A stretch of DNA of 64,000 bases, from assembly GCA_029204225.1 (NCBI GenBank), contig CM055103.1, positions 20,586,709 through 20,650,708 on the forward strand, written 5' to 3'. The DNA is from Diphasiastrum complanatum (Eukaryota > Streptophyta > Lycopodiopsida > Lycopodiales > Lycopodiaceae). How positions within the stretch are numbered: the first letter of the stretch is position 1; each line of letters opens with the position of its first letter. A program made the position numbers and the translations under genes. Of the stretch, positions 9,604-23,001 are shown piece by piece. The notes beneath the pieces were generated by a model that saw only the letters and a list, made by a program, of their open reading frames with translations, had not been told where the DNA came from and did no database searches.

Positions 9604-12564
9604 TTGTCTTGATTGCTAGAATATAATGTGTTCTGTGATGTGTAGTTGTGTGTCTGGGATCCTGTAAACAACTTCCGTGCAAAAGAAAATTCAAAGACAC
9701 AAAATGGTTTGCGAATAAGAAGAAGAAGAAGACGAAAAGGGAACCGCCTCGCTTCCGCGACAATAAATGCCTTATTAGGCTTTGTATCAAAATTTGAGCC
9801 GCCTTGAATAAATTTTTTTGGAGCCTTCTTCTTTTAGAATCAGTAGGCTTTTAGCCCATGAGTTGCTAAAAAACCTACAATTTTTTTTTTGTAGGTTTTG
9901 TGTTAAGTTGAAAAAAAATAATTTGACGAGCACTCTAACTCAATGCCCATGTTGTAAATATGTTGAAAAAAAATACAAGAACCACCATTTAATGTTGATG
10001 AGGAGGTGTACCTAAAAATTATGAGTGGGATTATAATATAGAAGAAAATTATTTATAATTCAGAATGTATTTAGAAAATAAAATGTTATTAAATTGAAAC
10101 ATATACATTTTGAAACTAGAAAAATTTAGTAGTTAAAAATGGTACAAATGTACCTAGGAAATTAAGGTTTTTCCTACATCAAAGTGATGCAAATCCATTT
10201 TCTAACTAGGAAAAAACCTTCCCTAGTTAAAAGGGGTCCAAATCGACTTTTTAAGTAGGAAAAATCGTGTGCAACTAGGAAATCTTGTTTTTTCCCTATA
10301 TAGGAACTGATCAAAAGTTCCTTGTGATTTTAAACCTTGTGATATATAGGAAACATACTCCTGCCAATCAATTTTGCTCTTCATATTGTATGGACCTTCC
10401 ATTGTAACCCAGCTACTGATAATTCCCGTGAGGGTTGAGTGGTAGTCAATAGTGCTGTTTTAAACAATCATTTTTTTGGCCATCTTAGATGTGATTAGAA
10501 AATACACTCAATATGCTATCTTAGAACGTCATTTATTTGATCTTGTGCATGTGACCGCACTTGGCCACCTTGAATGTGATTAGATAATACCTGTAATAAG
10601 CAATTGTTGGAGTAAACTGAGTGATTTATTACAAATTTGTGCCCGAAAGATGTTCAAATTATATTACATAGGAACTACATAACCTGTTTATGAAGTCATG
10701 GATCAGCATCATATATCTTCAGCGAGTGCAAAGTCGCAATACAACATGTAGTGCACGTAAACGAGCTGACATAGACATTTCATCTGTTGTATTGGCATAT
10801 TATCGTTTCTTGTGACAACCTTCATGACCCTTAAGGTCAGCAAACATCCTGTGAAACACACTTGCATGGGTACTATTTGGACTAATCCTATATAAAAGTG
10901 AATCGACTGAAGTGCGTTATGACTGTAAGCAGCAGATTGTAAGCTGAATTGCAAATCAAAGTTTACCGTACTTGGAAAAACATGAAAACTTTGATATTTT
11001 CATTGCTCCCCTTGGTTATTATGTGAGCATATCTTCAATTTTTTACCTGAGCCTCATTCTACAACTATGTATCCAATTCGTAACGACAATAAGCAAAGCT
11101 AACTTGCAAAGTCAACCTCCTAATATATACCACCAATATATGTCAGAATATAAAATTTGAGGACCTTGTTGTGAGCTCACAACTCGAGAGGTCTGTCAGG
11201 TTAGTCACCACAATTTGTTTCCTCTTTTGAGCAGCAATTGACTGCAACGAACATCATTGAGGCAAGCACGATGATTCTTAAAGGTGGGCGCTTGCAAACC
11301 GTCAAGAAACAAGCAAAAAGGTTTGGATAAGCAGGTCGTGTGCAAGGGATAACGTCAATTGGGCTAATTTTTAATATATCTATGTTTGCTATATTGCAAA
11401 ATATTCAAGCACTGCTATTTTGCAATAAAAACGATTTTACCAAACTTGGTCATTTTAAACATAGTTAAATATCATATCTACCTTATTTATTTATAAACTA
11501 AAAAAAGCTAACCTGGCTAATGGTGCATATATATTCTAAATTAGTCCTGATGATAAATGTATATATCGAAAATACTTAGAAGTCAAGCTTCTGCAGGTTA
11601 CTCTTATGTCTTTAGTTCCTTTGTGCTTGGTTAGAAATGAATTGTTTCTCAAGTCATATGAATTACATATCATATTGTGAGTGTTCGGTGGGACTGGTGG
11701 TTTGACTTTTGTGCGACATTATTCATTACCCATCACCAGAATATTTCCCGAACTGAAACATCAAACACCCAGAAACTGTGCAAGCTTAAACATCCCATAG
11801 GCTTCAAATTCTGGAAATTTTTCAAAATAATTTTTTTTTTGGAAGACATTCTTTTCCTGAAATCTCGGCTTTCATATTTTGGAAATGGACGACAAGAATT
11901 ATTTCATGAAGAAACCCCACAATGTGCATGGCCTCTCGCACTTCAAGCTCCAGACTATGTCGTTGCTCTGAAAGTGGAATTCTATGTTTCAAGCTACATG
12001 ACCGAACAGCAGGTAAGGATTGCAAAATTCCTGCTCTCGCCGTTTGCAATTCACTTTCAAATCAGGAAGGTAACCTTATATCATCTGTAACCAATCTTTC
12101 AAAGCTTCACGCCACTGCAGGTTAAGTGCCAATACAATAATGGGCAGATTAATCGGACAGTTACGTCAATAATGTTTCATCGCCTCTACTCGATAGATAG
12201 TAAAACCTTTATATCGGGCTGCTTGAATTCAAACTAGATGTGTTTCTCCCCAAGCCAGAAGACATCCTGCAGATTTAATTCTACACTGAAAAATGTCCAT
12301 AGCATCGAACCCCAAAGCAAAAATACCCTAGTAACACTTTTTGCTTGTCCGCGAATAAAAGCTGATGCATCTGAATCCTCCGTCTATCAGCTTGACTTAG
12401 CTACTTAAACCTAAAATATCTACATGAATACTCAATCGATCATCAGAGAGCCTTGCAAATATTTACTGTACCAAGAAGTGAGTTCCTGCTGTGTTCAATG
12501 GTGCAAATCAAATCCGCTTTCTCATCGTAGCTCCGTATTGTGACTTGAATCTCGTGTGATCATA
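9604..12564. other. AT-rich intergenic region downstream of the DOG1 gene
   Basis: No gene was recognised. Contents include a small hairpin around a T10 loop (arms AAAACCTACAA and TTGTAGGTTTT, 9868-9899), short GAAGAA repeats near 9720 and scattered AT-rich tracts. The last few hundred bases (about 12200-12564) are probably the 3' UTR and 3' flank of the DOG1 gene. The open frame at 11677-12090 shows no recognisable domain. Confidence 0.4.
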
Positions 12565-13353
12565 TCAGGATGTTGATGCGCTCTGGTTTTTTCCGACTGT
12601 ATCATAGCCACCCATCTTCCGGAATGCCGCTTGAAGCTGCCCCATAGCCATTAGATATTGAGCTGATTGGAAGGTGGTCAGGATATTAAGCATGCCTACC
12701 AATGCGTTCACCCTCAGAAAATTAACATCCAGAAAAATGTTTTCCAGCACTTTCAATTTCTCGTTTACAACTTCATGCATAAGTACTTCGCCATCGCCAT
12801 CGCCATCACCAAAACCATGCCGAATCAGTCCATTAACCTCCGCCTGCACCAAAGAGATTAAAGGCTCGTCGGCCATAGATTGTTGCAGCACGGCCAGTTT
12901 CTCCGAAAGGCGTTCTTCATCCTTTAGAGCCCCTCTCTGTAGCGTGTCGATGGATTCAAGCTGGCTGCCTGTGAGGGAGGCCATCGAAGGTGAGTCTGTA
13001 CCTTCCAGAAGTTCTGCTAGTTCGGCTTCTACGTGGTGACCAGCCAGGGCGTAAGCAAGCTGGGAGAACATCGTTGGTCGCCAGCCGCCGATCCACATGA
13101 ACGCCTTTTCCAGAGAAGTCCTCCATGAAGGCGAAAGCATTTGCAATATATTTTGCTTTGCAGCGCTATCATTGCAGGTGTAATAGTATTCGTAATGCGC
13201 ATGTACCTTGTCTACAAGTTTCCTTAACTCTTGTTCTCGCATATCACTCTCCAATGCATCTCTCAGCTCTTGAAGCTGCTGCATCTGCACATCCACCCAA
13301 TGAGAGTAGAAGTCCTCGTAGCTTTCGTCATGAGGTCCTCGTATAGAAGCCAT
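12565..13353 (-). CDS. DOG1-domain protein (DOG1-like)
   Basis: This 262-residue single-exon frame has the hallmarks of the DOG1 domain (PF14144), shared by DELAY OF GERMINATION 1 proteins and TGA-type bZIP factors. Near the N-terminus is YEDFYSHWVDVQMQQLQELR, then LVDKVHAHYEYYY, then the signature SPSWRTSLEKAFMWIGGWRP at about residues 75-95. The C-terminal block VNFLRVNALVGMLNILTTFQ, then SAQYLMAMGQLQ, also matches. No bZIP region precedes it, so it is a stand-alone DOG1 protein rather than a TGA factor, unless an unseen upstream exon exists. Angiosperm DOG1 binds heme and PP2C phosphatases in the seed dormancy/ABA pathway; whether this one does is inference. The ATG at 13353 follows a likely splice acceptor, and the frame has a stop (TGA) not far upstream of that acceptor. 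It is intact with no sign of decay. Confidence 0.85.
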   Translation of the reverse strand: MASIRGPHDESYEDFYSHWVDVQMQQLQELRDALESDMREQELRKLVDKVHAHYEYYYTCNDSAAKQNILQMLSPSWRTSLEKAFMWIGGWRPTMFSQLAYALAGHHVEAELAELLEGTDSPSMASLTGSQLESIDTLQRGALKDEERLSEKLAVLQQSMADEPLISLVQAEVNGLIRHGFGDGDGDGEVLMHEVVNEKLKVLENIFLDVNFLRVNALVGMLNILTTFQSAQYLMAMGQLQAAFRKMGGYDTVGKNQSASTS

Positions 13354-13379
13354 GGCCTTAACCCTGCCAGCGCGAAATC

Positions 13380-13900
13380 CTGCAAATAAGTCACCGCTAA
13401 CATAAATTACTCCGCCTCTGATATGTCTTGTTCAACCTAGCGTAGTTATATTTCAAAATGAATGTGTAGGTCGTGTTAATAAGTTTATGTTTCAACGATA
13501 CCTAGTAGCAATCCTGACAGCTAATCTTCAGCATTCAGTGCTGCTCACTCCTGCATATATCTAATCATGGAGCTTCTTACCGAAAGATAAGTGACCTGAC
13601 CTGAAAGATAATAGAGATCTTTGTATCACGCCTCGTACCTGAATAGATCCTTAAGAAATAATACTCAAAGCACGGAAGCAAATTCTTTAAAACACTAATC
13701 TCAAATGATTCCTACTGAAACAAAGAGACGGAAAGGAAGACTAGTATGTATGCCCGAAGAACGATGGATCATCAGCCACCGTAACTACAAGACATCTGCG
13801 GGCGCCAACAAACGTGATCTATCCATTCAAGAATTAATAATAGTCACGAGTTTCCAGGAAGGCAACCTGACCAAACTTAGAATCCGCTGCTTGCTTTTAC
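13380..13900 (-). other. Probable 5'-UTR intron of the DOG1-like gene
   Basis: On the minus strand a donor CACAG|GTAAAAG at 13901/13900 and an acceptor TTTGCAG|GATTTC at 13380/13379 would remove 521 bp. That would join an upstream leader (about 13901-14250) to the exon carrying the ATG at 13353. A second acceptor candidate (GGCAG) lies a few bases nearer the ATG. This is inferred from splice consensus and position only. An upstream coding exon cannot be excluded. Confidence 0.4.
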
Positions 13901-14163
13901 CTGTGTTCGTGCCGATCCCTAGAGCAAGGCTTCGATTGGGGACAGAGAAAAGAAAGAAAACCTAAAGCAACGATTTGATTGGCGAAACCAGGAGGAGTAC
14001 AGAGAGATGGATGGATGGGGTGGAGGATTATTCCAGATCTTTCCAAGCGCAATATGAAAGCGTGACATGGCCATGCAAGTTACAAAGAGAAAGATGACTT
14101 GGCAATGCAAGTTGCGAGGCAAGCTTGGTGTGCGCCGTCGGCATCCAATATCTGCCATGCTGC

Positions 14164-14183
14164 CCCCTCCCCCCCCCCCCCCC
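14164..14183. repeat. Poly-C run near the DOG1 leader
   Basis: A long C homopolymer with one G interruption lies in the presumed 5' leader or promoter of the DOG1-like gene. It is poly-G in the sense of that gene. Slippage-prone and hard to assemble. Confidence 0.7.
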
Positions 14184-14672
14184 GCCCTTCCAGCGGTCAG
14201 CCTATCTAGGCCAATAGAATAAAGTGCTACTTTTCTCTCTGCCCGTTGAAACGGAAAGGTATGCGGGAATGTAGCGTATGGGGAGCGGAGCAAACCCCAA
14301 CTTTCAAATCACAAGTACACCACTTTAAAATCAAAATCTAAATGTAAATCATGCCACTTGCTTGTGTGTGTGTGAAACAGTTTCAATATGTACTCATACT
14401 ATGTGATTACGGAAGGGCAGGCTGCAATAGCTGTAGGGCAGCTCTGTGTCTATCCATTTCAGGTAGACTGCAACCCATAAATTTGAACCTTTTGTAAAGG
14501 CATGAAGTTAGTTCTTTGGATCCCTTGTCCTGAGTATCTTTCTCCTCGGCCGTCTTGGCAAAGCCCTTTCCAAGCTTCAATTCAAATCAATGGAAGAAAA
14601 GTGAATATTTGATCAACATTGAAAGAAGCGCAAAGAAAATCTCACTAATTTTTCTTTGCAACAACTAATTCA

Positions 14673-15821
<1,149 letters not shown>

Positions 15822-15881
15822 AAAAAAATAAGCTTGATGTGTGTGGGCAAAGAGTAGGCTATAGGCATAGGGTTCTAGACT

Positions 15882-15980
15882 TAGTTAACACCACCATTAC
15901 ACTCTCTTTCTAAAATATATTTATATATATAGATATAAAGATATTTTAGAAAGAGAGTGTAAGGGTTGCCGTCAAAAAAT
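15882..15980. repeat. Foldback with 22-bp perfect arms
   Basis: The arms at 15897-15918 (TTACACTCTCTTTCTAAAAT, plus AT) and 15941-15962 are perfect reverse complements around a 22-bp AT-rich loop. Weaker complementarity extends about 15 bp outwards. It lies just after the tandem duplication. It could be a small foldback transposon, a hairpin RNA source or a terminator-like structure; no function is assigned. Confidence 0.7.
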
Positions 15981-16147
15981 TAATCTTGTGCCGTTAAAAA
16001 TGTCACGCTCTGTCCGCGAAACATGTCACGCATTTTACAAAGCTTTTACAAAAGAAAAAGCTAAAATAGGTTATTTAGAAAATGGTGAAATAAACAACAC
16101 ACACAAGTTTTTGTTTTTTCTTTGACACATAGGTAGATTTCAAAATT

Positions 16148-16196
16148 GCCCCCCGACCCCCCCCGCCGCCCCCCACCCCCCCCCCCCCCCCCCCCC

Positions 16197-16288
<92 letters not shown>
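16148..16288. repeat. Poly-C followed by (CT)n microsatellite
   Basis: C runs with a few interruptions (16148-16197) pass directly into about 45 CT dinucleotides (16199-16288). This mirrors the GA/G tracts at 15.1 and 15.7 kb in inverted orientation, but its flanks are unrelated. Confidence 0.85.
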
Positions 16289-16292
<4 letters not shown>

Positions 16293-16894
16293 CGGGCAGG
16301 TGTGTGAGAGATGATCATGATGATGTTGTGTGAAGGATGATCGCTACCGATCAAGGGCATGCAGTCAGCCATCGATTACTACTTCAGAAAGGAATGAAAT
16401 CTATGGGATAGTTGTCTGTCCCAATGCCTTGAACGCGGTTTGGGAACATGGTTTAGGAAACATTTTAAGAACACGGTTTAGAGTTGTGTGTGCTCGAATT
16501 GTGTTTGGCTCCCAACTTGCATGATAATCAATCACCATCATATTCACACAATCTAAGCTTACAGCTATGGAATCTATGGGATAGCTACCTGTCCCAACGT
16601 CCTGAAGAGTTGAGGAGTAATCTAGAGCTGTGGTGAGAGACGAGCTGCAGTGAGTGAGTAACTTTTGTAGTACGAACCACCTTCAACAAATCCATACACA
16701 CATGTACACACACATTCCATTTCTTCCATGCCAATGAATGTGAATACTATATGTGAATTTATAGGATAGTGATTGTATATATTAATAGCTAATAAGACAT
16801 CATAGAACAATCTCAAGCTCTCGATGGACTGTTGCAAATAGTTGAGAGTGCAAGCAAGTAATTAGAATGTGCATTGCTTATGAAATTTTTTGGA

Positions 16895-17452
16895 AAACTC
16901 GAATTTTCTGGAAGACTCGAATTTTTAGAACGACTCGAATTTTTAGAATGACATGAATTTTTTGTTTATGACTCGAATTTTTCTAATGTCTCGAATTTTT
17001 TCATAAAGACTCAAATTTTGGAACGACTCGAATTTTTAAGACTCAAATTTTTGGGACGATTCAAATTTTCTGAAAGACTCGAAATTTTCCAAAGACTCGA
17101 ATTATTCCAATGACTCGAATTCTTTGAACGACTTGATTTTTTGGAAAGCTCGAATTTTTCAATGACTCGAATTATTTTGAAAACTCGAATTTTTAGAACG
17201 ACTAGAATTTCTAGAATGACTCGAATTTTTGTAAAGACACAAATTATTTGATGACTCGAATTTGATGACACGAATTATTTGATGACTCGAACTTTTTTCA
17301 AGACTCGAACTTTTTTAAAAGATTCGAATTTTTCAAAGACTCAAATTTTTTCCAAGACTCGAATTTTTCCCAAGACTTGATTTTTCTCAAAACTCGAAAT
17401 TCTCGATGACTCGAATTTTTCTCAAGACTTGAATTTTTCCTAGACTCAAATG
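16895..17452. repeat. GACTCGAATTTTT minisatellite
   Basis: About 560 bp are built from roughly 30 degenerate copies of a 15-20-bp unit with core GACTCGAATTTTT, varying in the spacer (TGGAA, AGAAC, CAAA). Open frames on the minus strand simply translate the repeat (N-S-S-x-x-K). No transposon termini are seen. Confidence 0.85.
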
Positions 17453-17618
17453 GACGACCACGTACATACACACACATACATCGGCCACCCATCAACGACC
17501 ATCAACTTTCCTCCTAAATCATCGCTGCTCGCCCGTCAACGAGATACTGAATTTTCAAATCATCGACCGTCACCTAGATCGGCCGTCATTGCCCGTCAAC
17601 AACGGGCACTCACAACTA

Positions 17619-17620
<2 letters not shown>

Positions 17621-17655
<35 letters not shown>

Positions 17656-17765
17656 TACATATACATATGTGTGTGCACTTAAATCATTGCCACTTGCTTG
17701 TGTGTGTGTGAAACACTTTCAAGATATACTCATACTATGTGGATTATATATATATATATATATAT
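17621..17765. repeat. AT microsatellites
   Basis: (AT)n tracts at 17621-17651 and about 17746-17765 flank a segment (TTGCTTGTGTGTGTGTGAAA) that also occurs near 14360. This links the block to the repeats flanking the DOG1 gene. Confidence 0.75.
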
Positions 17766-17939
17766 ACATATACATATGTGTGTGCACTTGTGTGTATCAT
17801 GTGTGAGTGTGTATCATGTAACCAATAAAAAATAATGGAATCAATGTGAGGACCATGTGAGCTCTCTACATTCCAAGGTCAAAACAACTTAAAGCTTGCA
17901 AGAAACTTCCAAATGAGGCAACATGTGAGTAGATTCTCG

Positions 17940-18059
<120 letters not shown>

Positions 18060-18078
18060 TAAGATTTCTAACTCGAAT

Positions 18079-19633
18079 GTCTAGAGATGCCCAAGCAAAA
18101 CCAATGAGTGATGATTAATGTGTATTTAAAATGATCATTCAAGTCAAATATATGTTGGCTAGCCTACCAACGAGACTCACATCGTAATCAAAACATGGTG
18201 GTTAGGTCCAAGATGTATTTGAAGGTCTACAAATATTTGAATTTTTATTTTACAATGAGTAATTCACAAGAGTGATAAATATATAGTCGCTCGACAATAG
18301 CTTTGGTATAATCCATAGTGAGCTGACAAATCTTGTAACACATTTTCATAATCATCAACTAAAACAATGGATAAAGAAAAAAAGAAGCATTCAAAGGAGA
18401 TTTCAAGGGGAGACTTTAGTGAGATGGGTGGACAATTGGAAAGGATAGAACTTAAATAGATGGGTAAGGTCATGAAGGAAATGAAGAGATAACAATGTGC
18501 ACTTGCAAAATACAAGAAGTCACAACAGGATTGTTAAGCTTGATGCAATCATAACGACCTTTAAATTTTTTTTTTCTTGAGGAAAATATTAAGCCCATTA
18601 AAACAAGGCATTACAACCGTAAAAGCCCAAGCAAGCCACAAGACTGTATACTAGGTGCCCTGCCCCCCCCCCCCCCCCCAACCACCACCACCCCCTTTTC
18701 CAATTTTGACATGGACCAATCAAAAGTTTCAATCATGTTTTGTGTAGCTTTGGGTGTTTTTCCCTCATAAGAACACACGCACTCACTCACACAAACACAC
18801 ATTTATTGCCAACAATAGATGCCCATGGATGGTGAACAACAATTGATCCAAACAATTGTGATTATAGCACCACCTACACTGAACAATGTCCTAGCAATGA
18901 TAAAGATTGTAGCTTTGTCAAATGTAGTTCTAAAGGAAGCAAATATTGATTCTATTGATTTTATTGATTCTAGCAAGAGTCGCCCTAGCAAATTTGCTGC
19001 AAAAATGTCTAGAGATGCTTAAGCGATGCCAATGAGTATGCGTATTTAAAACGATCACTCAGGTCAAATATATGTTGGCTAGCAAATGTCTATCAATAGT
19101 CACCTACCAATGAGACTCAATTGTAATCAAAACATGGTGGTTAGGTCCAAAATTTATTTGAAGGTCTACAAATATTTGAGTTTTTATTTTACAATGAGTG
19201 ATTCACAAGAGTGACAACTATATAGTAGATCAACAATAGCTTTGGTATAATCCATAGTGAGCTGACAAATCTTGTAACACATTTTCTTAATCATCAACTG
19301 AAACGATGGCTTAAGAAAACAAGAAGCATACAAAGGAGATTTCAAGGGGAGACTTTAGTGAGATGGACAATTGGAAAGAATAGAACTGAAATAGATGGGT
19401 AAGGCCATGAAGAAAATGAAGAGGTGACAATGTGCACTTGCAAAAATACAAGAAGTCACAATAGGATTGTTAAGCTTGATGGAATCATAAAGGCCTTTAG
19501 TTAGTCTTTTTGTGAGAAAAATATGAAGCCCACTATAACAAGTCATTACACCCATAAAAGCCCAAGCAAGCCACTAGATTATATACTAGGTGAACACCTT
19601 TGACAGCCGCACACCCCCCCCCCCCCCCCCCCC
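18079..19633. repeat. Direct duplication of a ~600-bp segment ending in poly-C
   Basis: The segment 18079-18679 (from GTCTAGAGATGC to a C17 run) recurs in the same orientation at 19006-19633, with about 10% differences and small indels, also ending in a C run (19614-19633). About 330 bp of unrelated sequence separates them. Neither copy has a clear gene. The shared C-run end may be a remnant of a transposon terminus or tail. Confidence 0.8.
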
Positions 19634-21440
19634 TCCCATCTTTTTGGGCCCTCTATTCTTCTAACATGGACTTTAAAAGAAGCAATGTCGTAAGTTTGAC
19701 TTGAGAAGAAAACACATTAAGCAAAAATTAACATCTTTAAGAGGTAACCATGAAATTGATTTAAATATTTTTTGTCCCACAACAATGTAATGCTAGTGTG
19801 ATTACATTTTAAATTTACTTGATGCTAAAGCTAATATCATTAATATTACAATGCTCTATCTCATTAGATGATTTGAAATAATCTCAAAGACCATATGTAG
19901 GTTAGATTAATGATACAACAACTTCTAGCACATATAATTTCTCAACAATACTTGATGCATTGGTAAAAAAAATGTCTTCTTATGGCCTCTTGGAAAAATA
20001 GCTAAACATTTGATCATGGTTGTGGCTCACCTGCAAGAATTCTAGTTTTATTATTTTGAATTTTTTTTTTTACCAACATCGACAAATGTGTCAACACAAT
20101 TCAATTTTTATTTTTCCAAGTAGTGGTGGCAAGTTGTAAAAAATTAAATTGTGAAAGATATTTCACCAAATTCAAATATTATTTTATGTTAATTGTCAGA
20201 TTTGGATTATTGCAAACATTGTGTTAGTTAAAAAATACTTCGAACTCCAAAGTGTTGTTGAACACAAGTGCCCCAAGCAAATGAATTTGAATAAAATTTG
20301 TCCCTTCATAGAATGAGATAGTAGCGTCTTCTTTTTATTTTTTTTGTCATCAATGACAAGACCCAAATATTTTTAAGAATATTCTAGTTATTTTTTCAAT
20401 GTTTGGCAAGCTTTTGTCTCAATTGTTTGTTTATTCTTGTGCAAAGTTGAAGAGCTTTAGTAATATCCACTAACAATAATAAATTAAATACGTCAAAGTC
20501 TAATAATATATTTATATAATATTTTGTAACTAAACATCAATTTGAAAACTACAAATATAATATTCACTTGCTTGATTAAATTTTATCTTTTTCATTTCAA
20601 GTCTCTACAAGTTGTTTAACTGTTTTTAAAATTTTGCAAGTAGAACAAACTATCATGCATAATTTCTTGACAATTTTTACTAGACCAAAATCGCTTTTCC
20701 AAATCCTAAGAAAATACAAATAGCTTATATATTCCACATTCATTTTCTTGGAAAACTCCTTGTACATAAAAAATATTTTTAATTTTGTGAAATTGTCTAG
20801 TAGGTGAAAATATAAAGGATTTGACAATTTCTCTCCATGCATATTTATGAAATATTTTAGCCAAGCAGCTGCATTCAAAATATATGGAGGCAATTCATCT
20901 TTGAAAAAAACCTTGTAATATCAAATCCTTTTGTAATCATGCATGATGCATGTTTCTATGAAAAATTGGTAAAATTGGAAATTTTAGGTTGATTAAACTA
21001 GGTAAATTTGTACATAGGTGAGTCCCACACATGTGAATCCATGTTTTCACATGTGAAGGCTACCCTAGATAGGTTAGATCTCATTAATAGGGTTAGCTAG
21101 GTTTGTTTGATCATGATTTCTAAATTGTAGGACCAAACTCCTCAAATCATGGAGGTAGTTAATCAACCTAACCATGAAATTAGCATGACTCTAGGGTTAG
21201 GAAGAGGATCAAGCATCAAGCTCAAAAGGAAAGATAGACAAGTCTAGTCTAGTCTAGTCTAGTCTAGCTAAAATGCTTCTTTTGTAGAAAGAAGAGGCAT
21301 TTGCATCCGAGTGCTGAAGAAATTTAATGTTTCTAGCCACAAAGCTTTTATAGCTTTTGAGTTCGTGTCTAAAAAAATGCACAGAAAGGACCAACAGGTC
21401 TTTGTATCTGCGGCCATAGGTTCTTTACTTGTGAATTAAA
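19634..21440. other. AT-rich intergenic sequence with a TCTAG microsatellite
   Basis: No gene recognised. Sequence is highly AT rich. Five to six TCTAG repeats lie at 21240-21268 and a TTCACATGTGAA-like palindrome near 21048-21060. The long minus-strand open frame at 20597-20893 has no recognisable domain. Confidence 0.4.
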
Positions 21441-22893
21441 AATGGTCTATCAAGTGTGCTGTGAAAATTGTGGGAGAACCCATTGTTACAAGGATTGCAC
21501 TACTCCTAAAAAAGAGACTATGCCAGCTAGGCATGTCCAAGAACAAGGAATTCGGGCTCAATTGCAACAGAAAAAACATAAACGATGCCTAGAGGTAAGA
21601 ACATTGAAGGAGGGTCTTCTGCTACTTCAATGATGCCTAGATCTTATCCTAATCCTATAATAGAACAAGAGAGGTATAAGCAAGTTCAAGATGAGCTGCC
21701 ACGAGAATATGAGAATGAACCTATTACGTTAACCGAGAAAACTCAACAAAAAACACTTACCACGACCCTCAGGAATATTAATCATATCCGATCTTCTGTA
21801 GTCTCAAATCATGTTGTCTTTCCATACTGTTCTTAAGTCATCTGAACCCTTACGCAAGACCATAACCCGAGAATTACATCATCTAGATGAGGATATTGAA
21901 ATACCTCATGAACCGGAGATTCCAATGCAATCCCAATAGATTGATGCTATTTTATTTTAAATAGGAAAAGCAAGAGGCTACATCACCTAACCATTAAGCC
22001 ATAAAGATCATGCTACTGTACCTGCTATCATTGATATTGGGTTAGGAGTAAATATCATATCGCTATCTCTGGCTAAACAATGGGGAGTAGGACCTATTGT
22101 TCCACCCAAGTATCAGCTGAACTTAGCTGATCAAACTTTAACCGAACCATATGGACACATCAATGTCGTATCCATTAAGATCGTAGGTCTTAAGTTTGTA
22201 GTTGATTGTGTAGTTGTAGATCCTTCATAAGAAAAGTCAGCATATAAATTTTTATTGGAAACTACACGGTTAGCAAATGCCGAAGTGATACAAGATTGGA
22301 AAAAACAACGAATCATTTCCGGTAATAGAGATAAAAGGATATCACTTGATTACATTATTGGTAAAACAAAACTTGTGTGAGAAGAATATGGTTGTTCCTC
22401 TACAATGTGTGATGAAACCAATGTTTCTCCAACCATTCGAGGACATTACACACAATCTACAGATATCATTAATTGGGGACAATTCTTAGCAACCATTGAA
22501 TGTGTAGATGCTGAAAGATGCAACAATGAAGTATCATCCGGATTTGGGAAACCGATAACGATAACATCTACAAGCATAGATCAACCGATTATGGATGCAT
22601 TTTATGTTTCTTATAAAGATTCTAAGCTTATTGAAATAGAATGGCTACCAAACCCATTGGTTAATGAGCCTGTAGAAATTACATATGAAGGTATCATGTT
22701 AATAGTTATTGATGAAGGACCATCTGATGAGCAAGTACTTCATTATTTAGATCCACAACCATCAAACCTTACGAGGATACCAAAAGAAATTAAGTTGCCA
22801 TCACCTTTTGCACATATAGATGAATCCTCTTTGAGATATTTAGTGCAGCCTAGTCGATCATTTTGTCATCCGAATGATAAGATATACAAATGA
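21440..22893 (+). pseudogene. Ty3/gypsy copy G0: gag end, protease, linker
   Basis: A zinc-knuckle-like CENCGRTHCYKDC (21463-21501) followed by MPARHV matches the knuckle CPNCIRKHSFKDC...LPARHV of the gypsy copy at 30.2 kb, so they belong to one family. A retroviral-type aspartic protease follows: VPAIIDIGLGVNII at about 22020-22060, where the DSG/DTG triad reads DIG, so activity is doubtful. A long linker (22405-22893) leads towards RT. Stops at 22228-22230 and 22378-22380 and several frame changes disable it. No 5' LTR was found upstream. Confidence 0.75.
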
Positions 22894-23001
22894 GATAATC
22901 CAATAAACGAAGTTATTAGCACTATTGATGAGAGTCTTGCAATCATAACGAATACTTAGAGCCCTCAACCGAAAGTTATCAACAATTTCTAGATTGTCAG
23001 A

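Noticed and set aside
13919-14293. 124-residue minus-strand ORF upstream of the DOG1 gene
   Set aside because: It spans the poly-G tract and the presumed leader, and no domain is seen.
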